From NCBI RefSeq assembly GCF_021390935.1, contig NZ_JAJPUI010000017.1, positions 1 through 39,913 of the forward strand: a DNA stretch of 39,913 nt. Direction: 5' to 3'. Within the stretch, counting starts at the first letter, position 1. Each line of letters begins with the position of its first letter. Shown here piece after piece: positions 8,212-19,600 of this stretch. The translations under genes and the position numbers were made by a program. Source of the DNA: Streptomyces sp. CC228A (GTDB taxonomy: Bacteria > Actinomycetota > Actinomycetes > Streptomycetales > Streptomycetaceae). Under the pieces are notes generated by a model that worked only from the letters and a program-made list of their open reading frames with translations, was not told where the DNA came from and searched no databases.

Positions 8212-9303
8212 TCACCCGCCGGGGCGGCTCCGGCGGCGGGAGGCCAGGGCCAGGCCTTCCAGCAGCGGCTCGGTGCGGGACCAGCCGAGGCAGGAGTCGG
8301 TGACGCTCACGTCGGGGCGCAGCACCCGGGCGTCCGGGTCCTGCCTCCCGTCGGACAGGTACGACTCGATCATGACGCCGGCCAGGGAGGGGTCGCCGTC
8401 GGCGATCTGCCCGGCCAGGTCGGCGACCACGGCGGGCTGGCGGTTGTGGTCCTTGCCGCTGTTGCCGTGGGAGGCGTCGACGACGATGCGCTCCGGAAGG
8501 CCGGACGCGGCGAGGGCCGAGCGGGCGCGCGCGATGCTCGCCCGGTCGTAGTTGGGGGCGGGGCCGCCCCGGAGGACCAGGTGGGCGTCGGGGTTCCCGG
8601 CGCTCTGGAGGGTGGTGAGGCGGCCGTCGGAGGACAGGCCGGGGAGGGTGTGCGCGTGGGCGGCGGCCCGGACGGCGGCGATCGCGGTGTCCGTGCTGCC
8701 GGAGACGCAGTTCTTCATGCCGACCGGCATGGGGAGCCAGGAGGCCAGATGGCGGTGGGGCTGGCTGGCGACGGTGCGCGCGCCGATGGCGGCCCACGAC
8801 ACCGTGTCGGCGACGTACGGGGCGAGGGCGGGGTCCACGAACTCGTACGCCAGGGGCAGTCCCGTGGCGGCCGCCTCCGTCAGGAAGGACCGGCCGAGGT
8901 GCAGCCCCCTGGCCAGATCGCCCTTGCCGTCGACGGAGGGGGCGGTGAGCAGGCCGGTCCAGCCGGTGACGGTGCGGGGCTTCTCCAGATAGGCGCGCAG
9001 GACCACGACCAGGTCGTCGGCAAGGCGCTCGGCAGCGTCGGCGAGCAGCGCCGCGTACTCCAGCCCCGCGGTGGTGTCGTGGACCGAGCAGGGCCCGACG
9101 ACGACGAGCAGGCGGGGGTCCCGGCGGGCGAGGACGGCGGCGACCGTGTCGCGGTGCCGGGCGACGGCGGCGGCCGGGGTGAGCGGGTGGGCCGAGGCCA
9201 GCTCGGCGGGGGTCGGCAGCGGATGGGCGGTGGCGAGGTCCGCCGGTGTGGGCAGAGGACGCACCGCGGCGAGATCGGCCGGTGCGGGCAGGGGACGGGT
9301 CAT
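8212..9303 (-). CDS. class I DAHP synthase (AroG/AroF type)
   Basis: 363-aa 3-deoxy-D-arabino-heptulosonate 7-phosphate synthase, condensing PEP and erythrose-4-phosphate at the head of the shikimate pathway. Diagnostic blocks are VVVGPCSVHD, VLRAYLEKPRT, WAAIGARTVASQ, MPVGMKNCVSG, VDASHGNSGKDH and VMIESYL. It is the AroG-like class I enzyme, not the plant-type class II enzyme common in Streptomyces primary metabolism. The first ~45 residues are three to four degenerate 12-residue repeats (PLPTPADLA) not expected in the family. The ATG overlaps the MFS stop (ATGA). As the last gene of the iron-regulated operon it presumably boosts chorismate for 2,3-DHB. Confidence 0.92.
   Translation of the reverse strand: MTRPLPAPADLAAVRPLPTPADLATAHPLPTPAELASAHPLTPAAAVARHRDTVAAVLARRDPRLLVVVGPCSVHDTTAGLEYAALLADAAERLADDLVVVLRAYLEKPRTVTGWTGLLTAPSVDGKGDLARGLHLGRSFLTEAAATGLPLAYEFVDPALAPYVADTVSWAAIGARTVASQPHRHLASWLPMPVGMKNCVSGSTDTAIAAVRAAAHAHTLPGLSSDGRLTTLQSAGNPDAHLVLRGGPAPNYDRASIARARSALAASGLPERIVVDASHGNSGKDHNRQPAVVADLAGQIADGDPSLAGVMIESYLSDGRQDPDARVLRPDVSVTDSCLGWSRTEPLLEGLALASRRRSRPGG
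9175..9300 (-). repeat. 36-nt tandem repeats encoding N-terminus of DAHP synthase
   Basis: The start of the DAHP synthase reads RPLPAPADLAAV, RPLPTPADLATA, HPLPTPAELASA, then a weaker HPLTPAAAV unit. Each unit is 36 nt and the DNA copies are also similar, indicating recent tandem duplication. Confidence 0.7.
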
Positions 9304-10698
9304 GACTTCCTCACGTGGGTACGGGGCAGCCTCGTGGCCCCGGCGGCGGCGAGCAGGCAGAGACCGAGCACCCACCAGAAGGTGTCGGCGAACGCCCCGG
9401 AGACGTCCGGGCCTCGGGCGGCCAGCCGGTCCTGCAGGACCACGGCGAGAGCCGCGGTGCCGACGGAGCCGCCGACGGTGTTGAGCAGGTTGAGCGCTCC
9501 CGACGCGCGCGGGAGGTGTGCGGGTTCGATCCGGCTGTAGACGATGTTCATGACGGGCGCGCCGATCATCGCCATGCCGACGCCGCGGACCACGAGCGCC
9601 GCGGCGAGGGCGACGTCCGGGACGCCGTGGCCGAGCCAGGTGAACGGGACCGTGCCCGCGAGGATCAACGCGATGCCGGCGACCACGAGGGTCCTCGGCA
9701 CGACCTTGTCGATCGTGCGGTTGACGAGGACGGAGCCGGCCGCCGCGCCCAGCCCCTGGGGGGCGAGCAGCAGTCCGGCCTCCCAGGCCGACAGTCCGCG
9801 GCCGGTCTGGAAGTACAGCGGCAGCAGGAACATCGTGCCGAACACCGACGCCCCCAGGACCAGCAGCGCCAGGGCGGCGGCGCCGAACGGCGGGCGGGTG
9901 AACAGCCGCGGGTCGACCAGCGGGGTGCGGCGGGTCCTCAGCCCGTGCGCGGTGAAGGCGGCCAGCATCGCCAGGCCCGCCGTCACGGCGACCGCGGCGG
10001 CAGGGTCCGGCCGTGGGCCGTCTCGGTCAGCCCGAGCACCAGCACGGCCAGGCCGGGCGACAGCAGCAGGGCCCCGCGCAGGTCGAACGCGGCCCGCCGG
10101 TCCGACGGCGGCACGGCGGGCACGTGGCGGCGGGCGAGCAGGAACGCGGCGGCCCCGATGGGCAGGTTGACCAGGAAGAGCCACGGCCAGGGCGCCACCG
10201 CGAGGAGGAGCCGCCCGCGAGCGGGCCGAGCACGGGTGACAGCAGCGGCACGACCGCGACGATGCTGATCACCCGTCCGGTGCGGCCGGGTCCGGCGACG
10301 CGGGCCAGGAGCGCCTGCCCGGTGGCGGGCAGCAGCCCGCCACCGAGGCCCTGGACGACCCGGAACACGATCAGGCTCGTCGCCGACCAGGCCAGCGCGC
10401 ACAGCGCCGAGCCGAGCAGGAAGACCCCCACCGCGGCGAGCCAGGTGCGGCGGCCGCCGTACCGGTCGGCGAGCCAGCCGGACGCGGGCACGGCGGCGAC
10501 GACGGCCAGCAGGTAGGCGGTGCTGACCCACTGGATCTCGGTGACCCCGGCGTCGAACTCCTCGGTCAGGGTGTCCAGGGCGACGCTGACGATCGTGGCG
10601 TCGATGGTGGCCATGAAGGTGCCGAGGACCAGGATGAAGGCGATCCTCAGCAGTCCCCGGTCGACCCGCTCGGCCGGCGGGGCCGCGTCGGCGCTCAT
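9300..10698 (-). CDS. MFS drug/siderophore exporter, DHA2 type (frame broken twice)
   Basis: Major facilitator of the EmrB/QacA-like DHA2 family, probably the siderophore exporter. The first part shows GTFMATIDATIVSVAL, IQWVSTAYLL and the loop DRYGGRRTW; later parts show LFLVNLPIGA and many hydrophobic helices ending in WWVLGLCLLAAAGA. The reading frame changes near 10207-10215 and near 10000-10006. Each break is repaired by adding one base in a G/C run, and the total then becomes 1401 nt (466 aa), a whole number of codons and a normal length. The ATG overlaps the NRPS stop and the TGA overlaps the DAHP synthase start. Confidence 0.8.
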
Positions 10699-13600
10699 CG
10701 GCGCTCCAGCAGGCCGCGCACGTCGTCGTCGAGTCGGCTGCCCAGGGTGCGGAGCAGGTCGAGGAGTTCCTCGGCGAGCCCGTCGACGTCCACCCCGGCC
10801 CGGTGGGCGAGCACGCCGGTCCAGCCGTCGCCGTCCGGCATGACGGTGAGGGTGACCGGGTGGTGCGTGGCCTCGCGGAACCGGGTCCCGGCGACGGTGA
10901 GTCCGGGGGCGGGTTCGCGCAGCCGGTCCGGATCCACGGGGTAGTTCTCGAACACCACGAGGCTGTCGAAGAGCCGGCGGCGGCCGGTGAGCCGTTCCAG
11001 GTCGGTCTGGGCGACGTGGTGGTGCTCGACCAGGGCCCGCTGCCGGGCCTGCAGGTCGTGGAGCGTGTCCGCCAGGGTGCCCGCGAGGCGGGCGCGTACC
11101 GGCACGGTGTTGGCCAGCAGGCCGATGATCTCCTCGACGCCCTCCAGCTCCGGCGGCCGGCAGGCGACCATCGCGCCGAAGCACACGTCCGTGCGGCCGG
11201 ACCGCCGGGCCAGCAGCACCGACCAGGCGCCCTGCACCAGGGTGTTGCGGGTCAGGCCGCGGCGCGCGGCGAGCTCGGACAGCTCGGCCACCAGGGCCGG
11301 CCCGAAGGCGATGACCGCGGGTTCCTGCCAGGCGGGGCCGGGGTCGCCTGCGCCCAGGTAGTCCCCTTCGGGCAGGCCGTCCAGCTCGGCCTCCCAGGGA
11401 GCGAGCCGGGGCTCGTGGTCGGTGCGCCAGCGCAGGTAGCCGGCGAACGGCACGGGGGCGGGCAGGCCGGGCTCCACGCCGCGCAGACGCGCGGTGTAGA
11501 GGGCGAACAGCTCGGTGAGGATGCGCGGCGCCGACCAGCCGTCCGACAGGACGTGGTGGCTGGTCAGGACGAGGTCCGCGAGGTCGGGGCCCCGCCGGAT
11601 CACGGTCAGGCGGAACAGCGGTCCCCCGGCCAGGTCGAACGGCTCGGCCAGGTCGGCCGCCAGGACCTCCTCCGCCGGGCCGTCGGACACGCGGAACTCC
11701 GGCCGGGCCCCCTCCGGGATCACCGCGAGGCCGGCGGGGAACACGGCGCCCAGGTTCGGGTGGCGGGCCAGCAGGTCGGCGCCGGCGGCGCGCAGGGCGT
11801 CGGTGTCGAGCGGCCCGGCGAGGGTGAACGCCGACTGGACGGTGTACGGATCGGGCCGCTCGGTGCGGGAGTGGCGCAGCATCACCTCCTGCAGCGGGGT
11901 GAGCGGTTGCACCTCGGCGACCGGGCGGTCGCCCGCGAGCGCCCGGATCTCCGGCGCGGCGGCGGTGTGCAGCAGCGCGGCCCGCAGGTGCCCGGCCAGG
12001 TCCTCGATCTCGGCGGCGGTGAACAGGGCGGAGGGCCAGGTGATGCGGACCCCGAGCGCGCCGTCGCGTACGAGGGCGTTGACCGTCAGGCTGTGCGGCA
12101 GGGGCAGTTCGTCGGCGCCGCCCGAGCCGAGGGGGTCGGCGTCCGGCGGTGCCTGCCACGGCGTCTCCTCAGTGGGGGCGCCCGGGTACTGGCCGAGGTA
12201 GTTCCAGGCGATCTCCGGCCGCACGGGGTCCAGCAGACCCGCCGCGGTGAGGATGCCGTGGCCGAGGCCGTCGCCCTGGGCGCGCAGCCGCTGCGCGACC
12301 GCCGGCACGTCGTCGTCGGCGTCGAGCCGCACGGGGTGGACGGCGGTGAACCAGCCGACGGTCTGGTCCAGGTCGACCTGCGGCGGGCGGCCGTGGCTCT
12401 CCAGCGCGACCAGGAGTTCCCGCGCCCCCCGCCAGTCCCGCACCGCCCGGGCGAGGGCCGCGAGCAGCACGGCGTCCGGGGTGGTGCGGTGGGCGGCGGG
12501 CAGGGTCGTGACCAGGGCGCGGGTGGCGTCGGCGTCGAGCCGGATCTCGTGGTGCGCCGCGGTGGCCACGGTGTCCCGGGCGGGGTCGAGGGGCCGGGTG
12601 AGCGCCCGTGCGGCGGTCACCCGCCGCCAGTGCGGCAGTTCGGCCGTCCGGTCGGCGTCGCGCAGGGAGCGGGCCCACCCGAGGAACGACTGGCCGTGCC
12701 GGGCCAGCGCGCCACCGGAGTGGGCGTGCCGGACGTCGTCCAGCAGGATGCGCCAGGACACGCCGTCGACGACGAGGTGGTGGGCGAGCAGGACGAGTCT
12801 GCCCGGCCGGGCGGGTCCGGCGTCCACCCACAGCGCACGCAGCAGCGGGCCGGTGCGCGGGTCCATCGTGTCGCGGGTCCGGGCGGTCCAGGCGGCGACC
12901 TGGGCCCGCGGTTCGTCGTCCGCCGGTACGCGGGTCAGCACGTCGGCGGCCGTCACGGCGCCGGCGGGCGGGACGCGCAGCACGGTGTCGCCGTCGGCGA
13001 GGTGGGCGCGCAGCACGTCGTGCCGGGCCAGGACCGCGTCGAGGACGGCCCGCCAGGCCGCCTCGTCGCCGCCTGGCGGCACGCAGAGCTCCACCCACTG
13101 GCAGAAGCCGTCCGCGGCGCTCCCGGCGCGGTGCAGCAGGTCCCGCATGATCGGCGTCAGCGGGGCATCGCCGACCGCGGGGGCGTCTCCGTCGCCGAGG
13201 GTGCGGGCGCGCGCCGCGATCCCGGCGACCGTCTCTCCCCCGAACACGTCCCGCGCGGTGAGGCCCAGTCCCCTGCGGCGGGCCCGGGACACCACCTGCA
13301 GGGCCACGATGCTGTCGCCGCCGATGGCGAAGAAGTCGTCGTCGGGTCCGATGCCGTCGGTGCCGAGGACGTCCCGGAACACGCCGAGGAGGACCGCTTC
13401 CGTCTCGGTGGCGGGTTCGCGGCGCGCGGCGGACGCGGTCCCGGGGGCCGGCAGCGCGGCGGTGTCGAGCTTGCCGCCGGGGGTCAGCGGCAGCCGGTCG
13501 AGGGTGACGAGGGCGGTGGGGACCATGTGGTCGGGCAGCTCCGCGGCCAGGTGGGCGCGCAGCCGCTCGGTGTCCGGGTCGGCGCCGTCGGTCGGGATGA

Positions 13601-16600
13601 CGTAGCCGACGAGCCTGCCGTCGCGCACGATCACGGCGGCGGCGCGCACGTCGGGGTGGCGCGTCAGGGCGGACTCGATCTCGCCCGGCTCGACGCGGAA
13701 GCCGCGGATCTTGACCTGGTGGTCGACGCGGCCGAGGAAGACGAGCTGTCCGTCCGCCCGCCACCGCACGCGGTCGCCGGTGCGGTACATCCGCTCGCCG
13801 GGAGGGCCGTACGGGTCGGCGACGAAGGCCGCGGCGGTCAGGGCGGGGCGGCCGAGGTAGCCGCGGGCCAGGCTCGGCCCGGCGAGGTACAGCTCGCCCG
13901 TCACGCCGGTGCCGACCGGCTGGAGCCCGCTGTCGAGCACGTAGGCGCGGACGTTGGGGTCGGGGCGGCCGATGGGCAGCGGACCGGTGTCGTCGGCCTC
14001 GTCGGGGTCGTAGCGCCAGGTCACGGCGTTGATGGTGACCTCGGTCGGCCCGTAGGCGTTGAAGAGGGCCCTGCGTCCGGTGCCCCAGCGCCGGGCCAGC
14101 TCGTGGTCGAGGCGCTCGGCTCCGACGACGAAGAACACGTCGGGGTGGACCGTGCGGTCGTCGGGCATGGCGGCCAGGAACGACGGGAGCAGGTTCACGC
14201 CGGTCACGCGGTGCTCGGCGATGTAGTCGAGGAGTTCGTCGCCGGGTACGCGCACCTCCTCGGGGGCGATCACGGACGTGCCGCCGGACAGCAGCGGCAC
14301 CATGGTCTGCCAGAACGCCACGTCGAAGCTGGTCGACGCGAAGTGCAGGTACCGGTCGTGCTCGGTGACGCCGACGACCTCCTCCTGGAGGGCGATCAGG
14401 TCGGGCACGCCGCGGTGGGTGACGCCGACGCCCTTGGGCCGCCCGGTGGTTCCGGAGGTGTAGATGACGTACGCGAGGGCGTCGTCGGTGAGCCGGGCGC
14501 GGGCCGCGGTCGGGTCGGTGTCCGGCACGGAGGCGAGCGTGGCCGGGTCGTCCAGCCGCAGGACGGGGATGTCGCGGTCGACGGGCAGGGCGGCCCCTGT
14601 CGTCACGAAGGCGGTCGGCGCGATGTCGTCGACCATGTAGGCCAGCCGGTCGCGGGGGTAGGCGGCGTCCATCGGCACGTAGACGGCACCGGCCTTGGCC
14701 ACGCCGAACAGCGCCACGGTCATCTCGATGTCGCGCCCCAGCAGCACCGCCACCGGGTCCTGGGGGCGCACCCCGCGTGCGATCAGCGCGTGGGCGAGCC
14801 GGTTGGCCTGCCGGTCCAGTTCGGCGTAGCTGAGGCTGCGGTCCCGGCAGACCAGGGCTTCCGCGTCGGGCGTGCGGCGCACCCAGCCGGCGAACTCGTC
14901 CAGCCAGTGGCCGCGGGCCCTGGCGGGCACGACGTCCGTGCCGGTGGTGAGCATCCGCTGCCGCTCGTCGGGGTCGAGGGCGGGCAGCCGGACGGCGGGC
15001 CGCGCCGGGTCGTCGACGATCTCCCGCAGCAGGTGGTGCAGCCAGCGGCCGTAGTCGCGCACGGTCGCCTCGGTGAAGGCGCGCGGCTGGTAGCCGAGGC
15101 CGAGGGTGATCTCGTCGTCGGGGATCACGATCACGGTCAGCGCGTAGTGGGTGGCGTCGGTGATGTCCACCCCGGCGAGGTCGAGGCCCGGGGCGAGCGG
15201 GGTGCGCTTCCGGCTGGACAGCGGGAAGTTCTCCATCACGAGCATGGTGTCGAAGAGTTCCCCGACGCCCACCGCCCGCTGGATGTCCGGCAGTCCGACG
15301 TGGTGGTGCTCCGCGAGGGCGACGCTCTCGGCGTGCACGTCCGCGAGGAGGTCGCGCGCGGTCTGGTCCTGGGTGTGCCGGACGCGGACCGGGATGGTGG
15401 TGCCGAGCTGGCCGATCATCGACTCGACGCCGTCGACCTCGGAGGGCCGCCCGGACACCGGGCAGCCGAAGACGACGTCGCGGCTCCCGGTGAGCCTGCC
15501 GAGGAGCAGGCCCCAGGCCGTCTGGAGCACGGTGGTCAGGGTGACGCCCTGCTCGCGGGCGAAGGCCCGCAGCCGGTCGCTGAACTCCCGTCCCAGTCCG
15601 ACGGTCACGCGGCCCGGCCGCTCGACGCCGGTGCCGGCGGTCGCCGGTGCCAGCCGCGTCGCGTCGTCGACGCCGGCCAGCGCGTCCCGCCAGGCGTCCA
15701 GGGACGCGCGGCGGTCCCGGCCGGCCAGCCACCGGAAGTACTCCGGCAGCGGCGGGGCGGCGGGCACGGCGGGCCCGCCGCCGAGCTCGGCGTAGAGCGC
15801 GAGCAGGGTGCGGCCGACCAGCGGCATCGACCAGCCGTCCAGCAGGGCGTGGTGGTTGGTGATGACCAGCTTGTGCTCGGCGGGGCCGACCCGGGACAGC
15901 AGGAAGCGGATCAGCGGCGGCCTGGCCGGGTCGAAGGGGCGTTCCAGTTCGGCGCGGGCCGCCTCGGGGAAGCGGTCGTCGCACCGCCAGTCCAGGACGG
16001 TGTCGGCGGGGACCACCTGCACCACGTCGTCGCCGGTCTGGGCGAGGTACACGCGCAGCGCGGAGTGGCGGCGCAGCAGTTCGCGGGCGGCCTCCCGCAT
16101 CCGGTCCGGGTCGAGTGCGCCGACCAGGGTGGTCACGGCCTGGACGACGTAGACGTCCGTGTCGCGGTCGTCGCGGACCAGCGTGTGGAAGGAGAGTCCG
16201 ACCTGGAGCGGGGTGGCGGGCAGGACGTCGGCGATACGGCCGGGGGCGGCGCTTTCGAGGGCGTCGAGGGCGGCCTGGTCGAGGTCGACCAGCGGCAGGT
16301 CCGACGGGGTGAGGCCGCCCGCGGTGTCGCGCGCGTGAGCGGCGAGCGCGTCCAGCGCGGCGGCCCAGGCCGTCTGCAGGGCCGCCACCGCCTCGGCGTC
16401 GAGCACCCGGGTCGCGGCCGTCCACTCGACGGCGAGCCGGGGCGCGTCCTCCTCGTGGACGAAGCAGTTCAGGGCCAGCACCTGCTCCAGCGCCTTGGCG
16501 CCGGGTTCGGTCACCGAGAAGGGGTCCTGCTCCGGCAGCCGCCATCCGGTGCCGGGCAGCGCGGCGAACCGGCCGAGGTAGTTGAGGAGCACGTCCGGCG

Positions 16601-19600
16601 GCGGGGTGGCGGACAGTTCGGGGCCGGCCACCGGGTCGAGGGACCGCAGGACACCATAGCCGATGCCGCTGTCGGGGACGCTCCGCTTGGCCTCCTTGGC
16701 GGCGCGCAGCACCTGCCGCACGTCGCCGGCCGTGGGAACGCGGACCGGGTACTCGCTGGTGAACCAGCCGACCGTGCGGGACAGGTCGAGGTGTTCGCGG
16801 CCGTGGCCCTCCATCGTGACGGTGACCGCGTCGCCGGGCGGTCCCCATGCGCGCAGCGCCAGCACGAGTGCGGCCAGCAGCACCTCGTCGACGCCGGCCC
16901 GGTAGGCCGCGGGCAGGGTGGTGAGCAGCGCCTCGGTGACCTCCGGCCCGGCCAGCGTGACGGAGCGGTGGGCGGTGGAGACGGTGTCCACGCTCGGGTC
17001 GAGGGGTCGGGCGCCGAGCCGCGACGCGGAGCCGAGTGCGGCCCGCCAGTGGTCGAGTTCGCCGCGCCGTGCCCCGGTCCGGCCCTGCTCGGCGAGGAGC
17101 GCCGCATGGCGCCGCCAGGACGCCCCGACGGGGTCGAGGGCGCCGCCCGTGCAGGCGGTCCGGAGGTCGGGCAGGAGCACCCGCCAGGACACGCCGTCCA
17201 TGGCGAGGTGGTGGACGACGACGACCAGGCGGTCCGCCGTGCCGTCGCCGGTGCGCAGCAGCGCGGCCCGCACCAGGTCGCCCGCGCGGGGGTCGAGTTC
17301 CCCGGCGAGGCGCTCGGCGAGGGCGGTCGCGCCGGTGCCGCGGGCCTCGTGGACGACGGCCTTCACGTCCCCGCGTGGCAGGACCTCCAAGCCGTCGCCG
17401 CCGACCCGCAGCCGCAGCGCGTCATGGTGGTCGAGCACGGTCTGCACGCCCGTGGCGAGGTCGTCGAGGGCGAGCGCGTCGACCCGCAGGGCCGTCCACT
17501 GGGCGTAGCCGGCGACGGTGTCCACGTCGGGGTGCGGGTCGAGCAGGGCGCGTACGATCGGCGGGGCCGGCACCGGCCCGGTCGGGTCGTCCGCCGGCTC
17601 GGCCGCGTCGTCCACGAGCGTGGCGGCGGCGGCCAGGGCGGCGAAGCTGCGGCGTGCCAGGAGGTCCCGGGGACGCAGCGCCAGGCCCCTGGCGCGCAGC
17701 CTGCTGCTGACGGCGATGGCGGTGATGCTGTCGCCGCCGAGGGCGAAGTAGTCGTCGTCCACGCTGACCCGCTCGACGTCGAGCACGTCGGCGAGGACCT
17801 CGCACAGCACGCGCTCCCGCTCGGTGCGGGGCTCCCGGCCGCCGCCGGACACCGCCGGCGCGGGCAGGGCGGCGCGGTCCAGCTTGCCGTTGGGGGTGAG
17901 CGGCAGTTCGTCGAGCACCACGACCGCCGCGGGCACGAGGTGGTCGGGCAGCCGCTCGGCCAGGTGGGCGCGCACCGCTTCGGGGTGGCGGAGGCGGACA
18001 CGACGTAGCCGACCAGCCGCGACGACCGGACGGTGGCGGCGGCCGCGGTGACGCCGGGGACCGCGCCGAGGGCGGCCTCCACCTCGCCGGTCTCCACGCG
18101 GTGGCCGCGGATCTTGACCTGTCCGTCGCCGCGGCCCAGGTACTCCAGGCCCCGGCCGGGCACCCAGCGCGCCAGGTCGCCCGTGCGGTACATCCGGTCG
18201 CCCGGCGCGCCGTACGGGTCTGCGACGAACCGTTCGGCGGTCGCGCCGGGCGGCCGAGGTAGCCGCGGGCCAGGTGCGGCCGGCCAGGTACAGCTCGCCC
18301 GCGGTGCCGTGCGGCACCGGCTGCAGGGCGCTGTCGAGCAGGTAGGTGCGGGTGCCGGCGAGCGGGTGGCCGATCGTCGGCTCGTCGCCGTCGACGCGCG
18401 CGGTGCTGCTGGTGACGGACGCCTCCGTGGGCCCGTACATGTTGCGCGCGGCGGTCCCGGACGCGGCGATGCGGCGCCACAGTGCGGGCGGGGTCGCCTC
18501 TCCGCCGAGGACGAGCAGGGCGGGCCGGAGGTCCAGCAGTCCGCCGTCGATCAGGGGGGCGGCCATCGACGGGGTGGTGTCGACGACGTCGATTCCGTCG
18601 CGGGCGAAGGCGGCGAGCAGGGCGTCGGCGTCGCGGGCCGTCTCGGCGTCGTAGACGTGCAGTTCGTGGCCGCACAGCAGCCAGACCAGGTGCTCGAACG
18701 CGGAGTCGAAGGCGAACGAGTACGTGTGGGCGGCGCGCAGCCGCCTGCCCGCGGCCCGCTCGGCCTCCGCGACGACGGTCGACCGCTGGTGGTGCAGCAG
18801 CGCGGCGAGCCCGCCGGCCCGGCCGAGGACGCCCTTGGGGCGTCCGGTCGAGCCGGAGGTGTGGATGACGTAGGCGAGGTGGTCGGGGTGGCGGGGCCCG
18901 GCCAGTTCGCCCGCCGTCAGCGGCGTCCCCGGCAGTCCGGCGGCCTCGCCGACGAAGGAGTCCCACGGCAGGCCGGCGACGGACCCGTCGGTGAGGACCA
19001 GCGCGGGGCGGGTGTCGTCGACGAGCGCGCGCAGCCGCTCCGGCGGGTACGCGGCGTCCAGCGGCAGGAAGGCGGCGCCGGCGTCCATCACCGCGAGGAG
19101 GGCGGCCACCAGGTCGGCGGACCGCGGCAGGGCCAGCGCCACGACGTCGCCGGGCCCGATCCCGCGGGCGCGCAGGGCGCGGGCGAGCCGGTGCACGCGG
19201 TCCGCGAAGCTTCCCCCGCGGACAGCCGGTCCGCGCCGCACACCAGGGCGGTGCGCCCCGGGTCGGCGGCGGCCATGGCGTCGAACGCGGTGGGGACGTC
19301 CACGGGCGTGCCGGGCAGGGCGGGCGGCGACCAGTCGGCCAGGAGCCGGTCCGTGTCGCCGGCGAGCGCGATCCGGCCCACGGGCCGGCCGTCGACCAGG
19401 CCGGCCAGTAGGGCGCGCAGGCCGGACAGCCTCGCGTCGACGGCGGCCTGGTCGGTGCCGCGGGCGTCGACCTCGAAGCCGAGCAGCAGCCCGCCGTCGC
19501 GGGTCGGCAGCACGCTCAGCCCCATGTCCTCCGGCGGGCCGCCGGCGACGTTGCGCATCACGCCGGTGGCCCCGGCGAAGTCGATCGCCAGGTCGAACGC

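Noticed and set aside
12169..16848. A 1559-codon minus-strand frame inside the NRPS
   Set aside because: It is the +1 shadow of the true NRPS frame, extremely Arg/Pro-rich and without motifs.
10803..18008. A 2401-codon open frame on the plus strand opposite the NRPS
   Set aside because: It is the antisense shadow of the NRPS reading frame; composition is Gly/Val/Gln/His-rich with no domains, and the minus strand carries unmistakable NRPS motifs.
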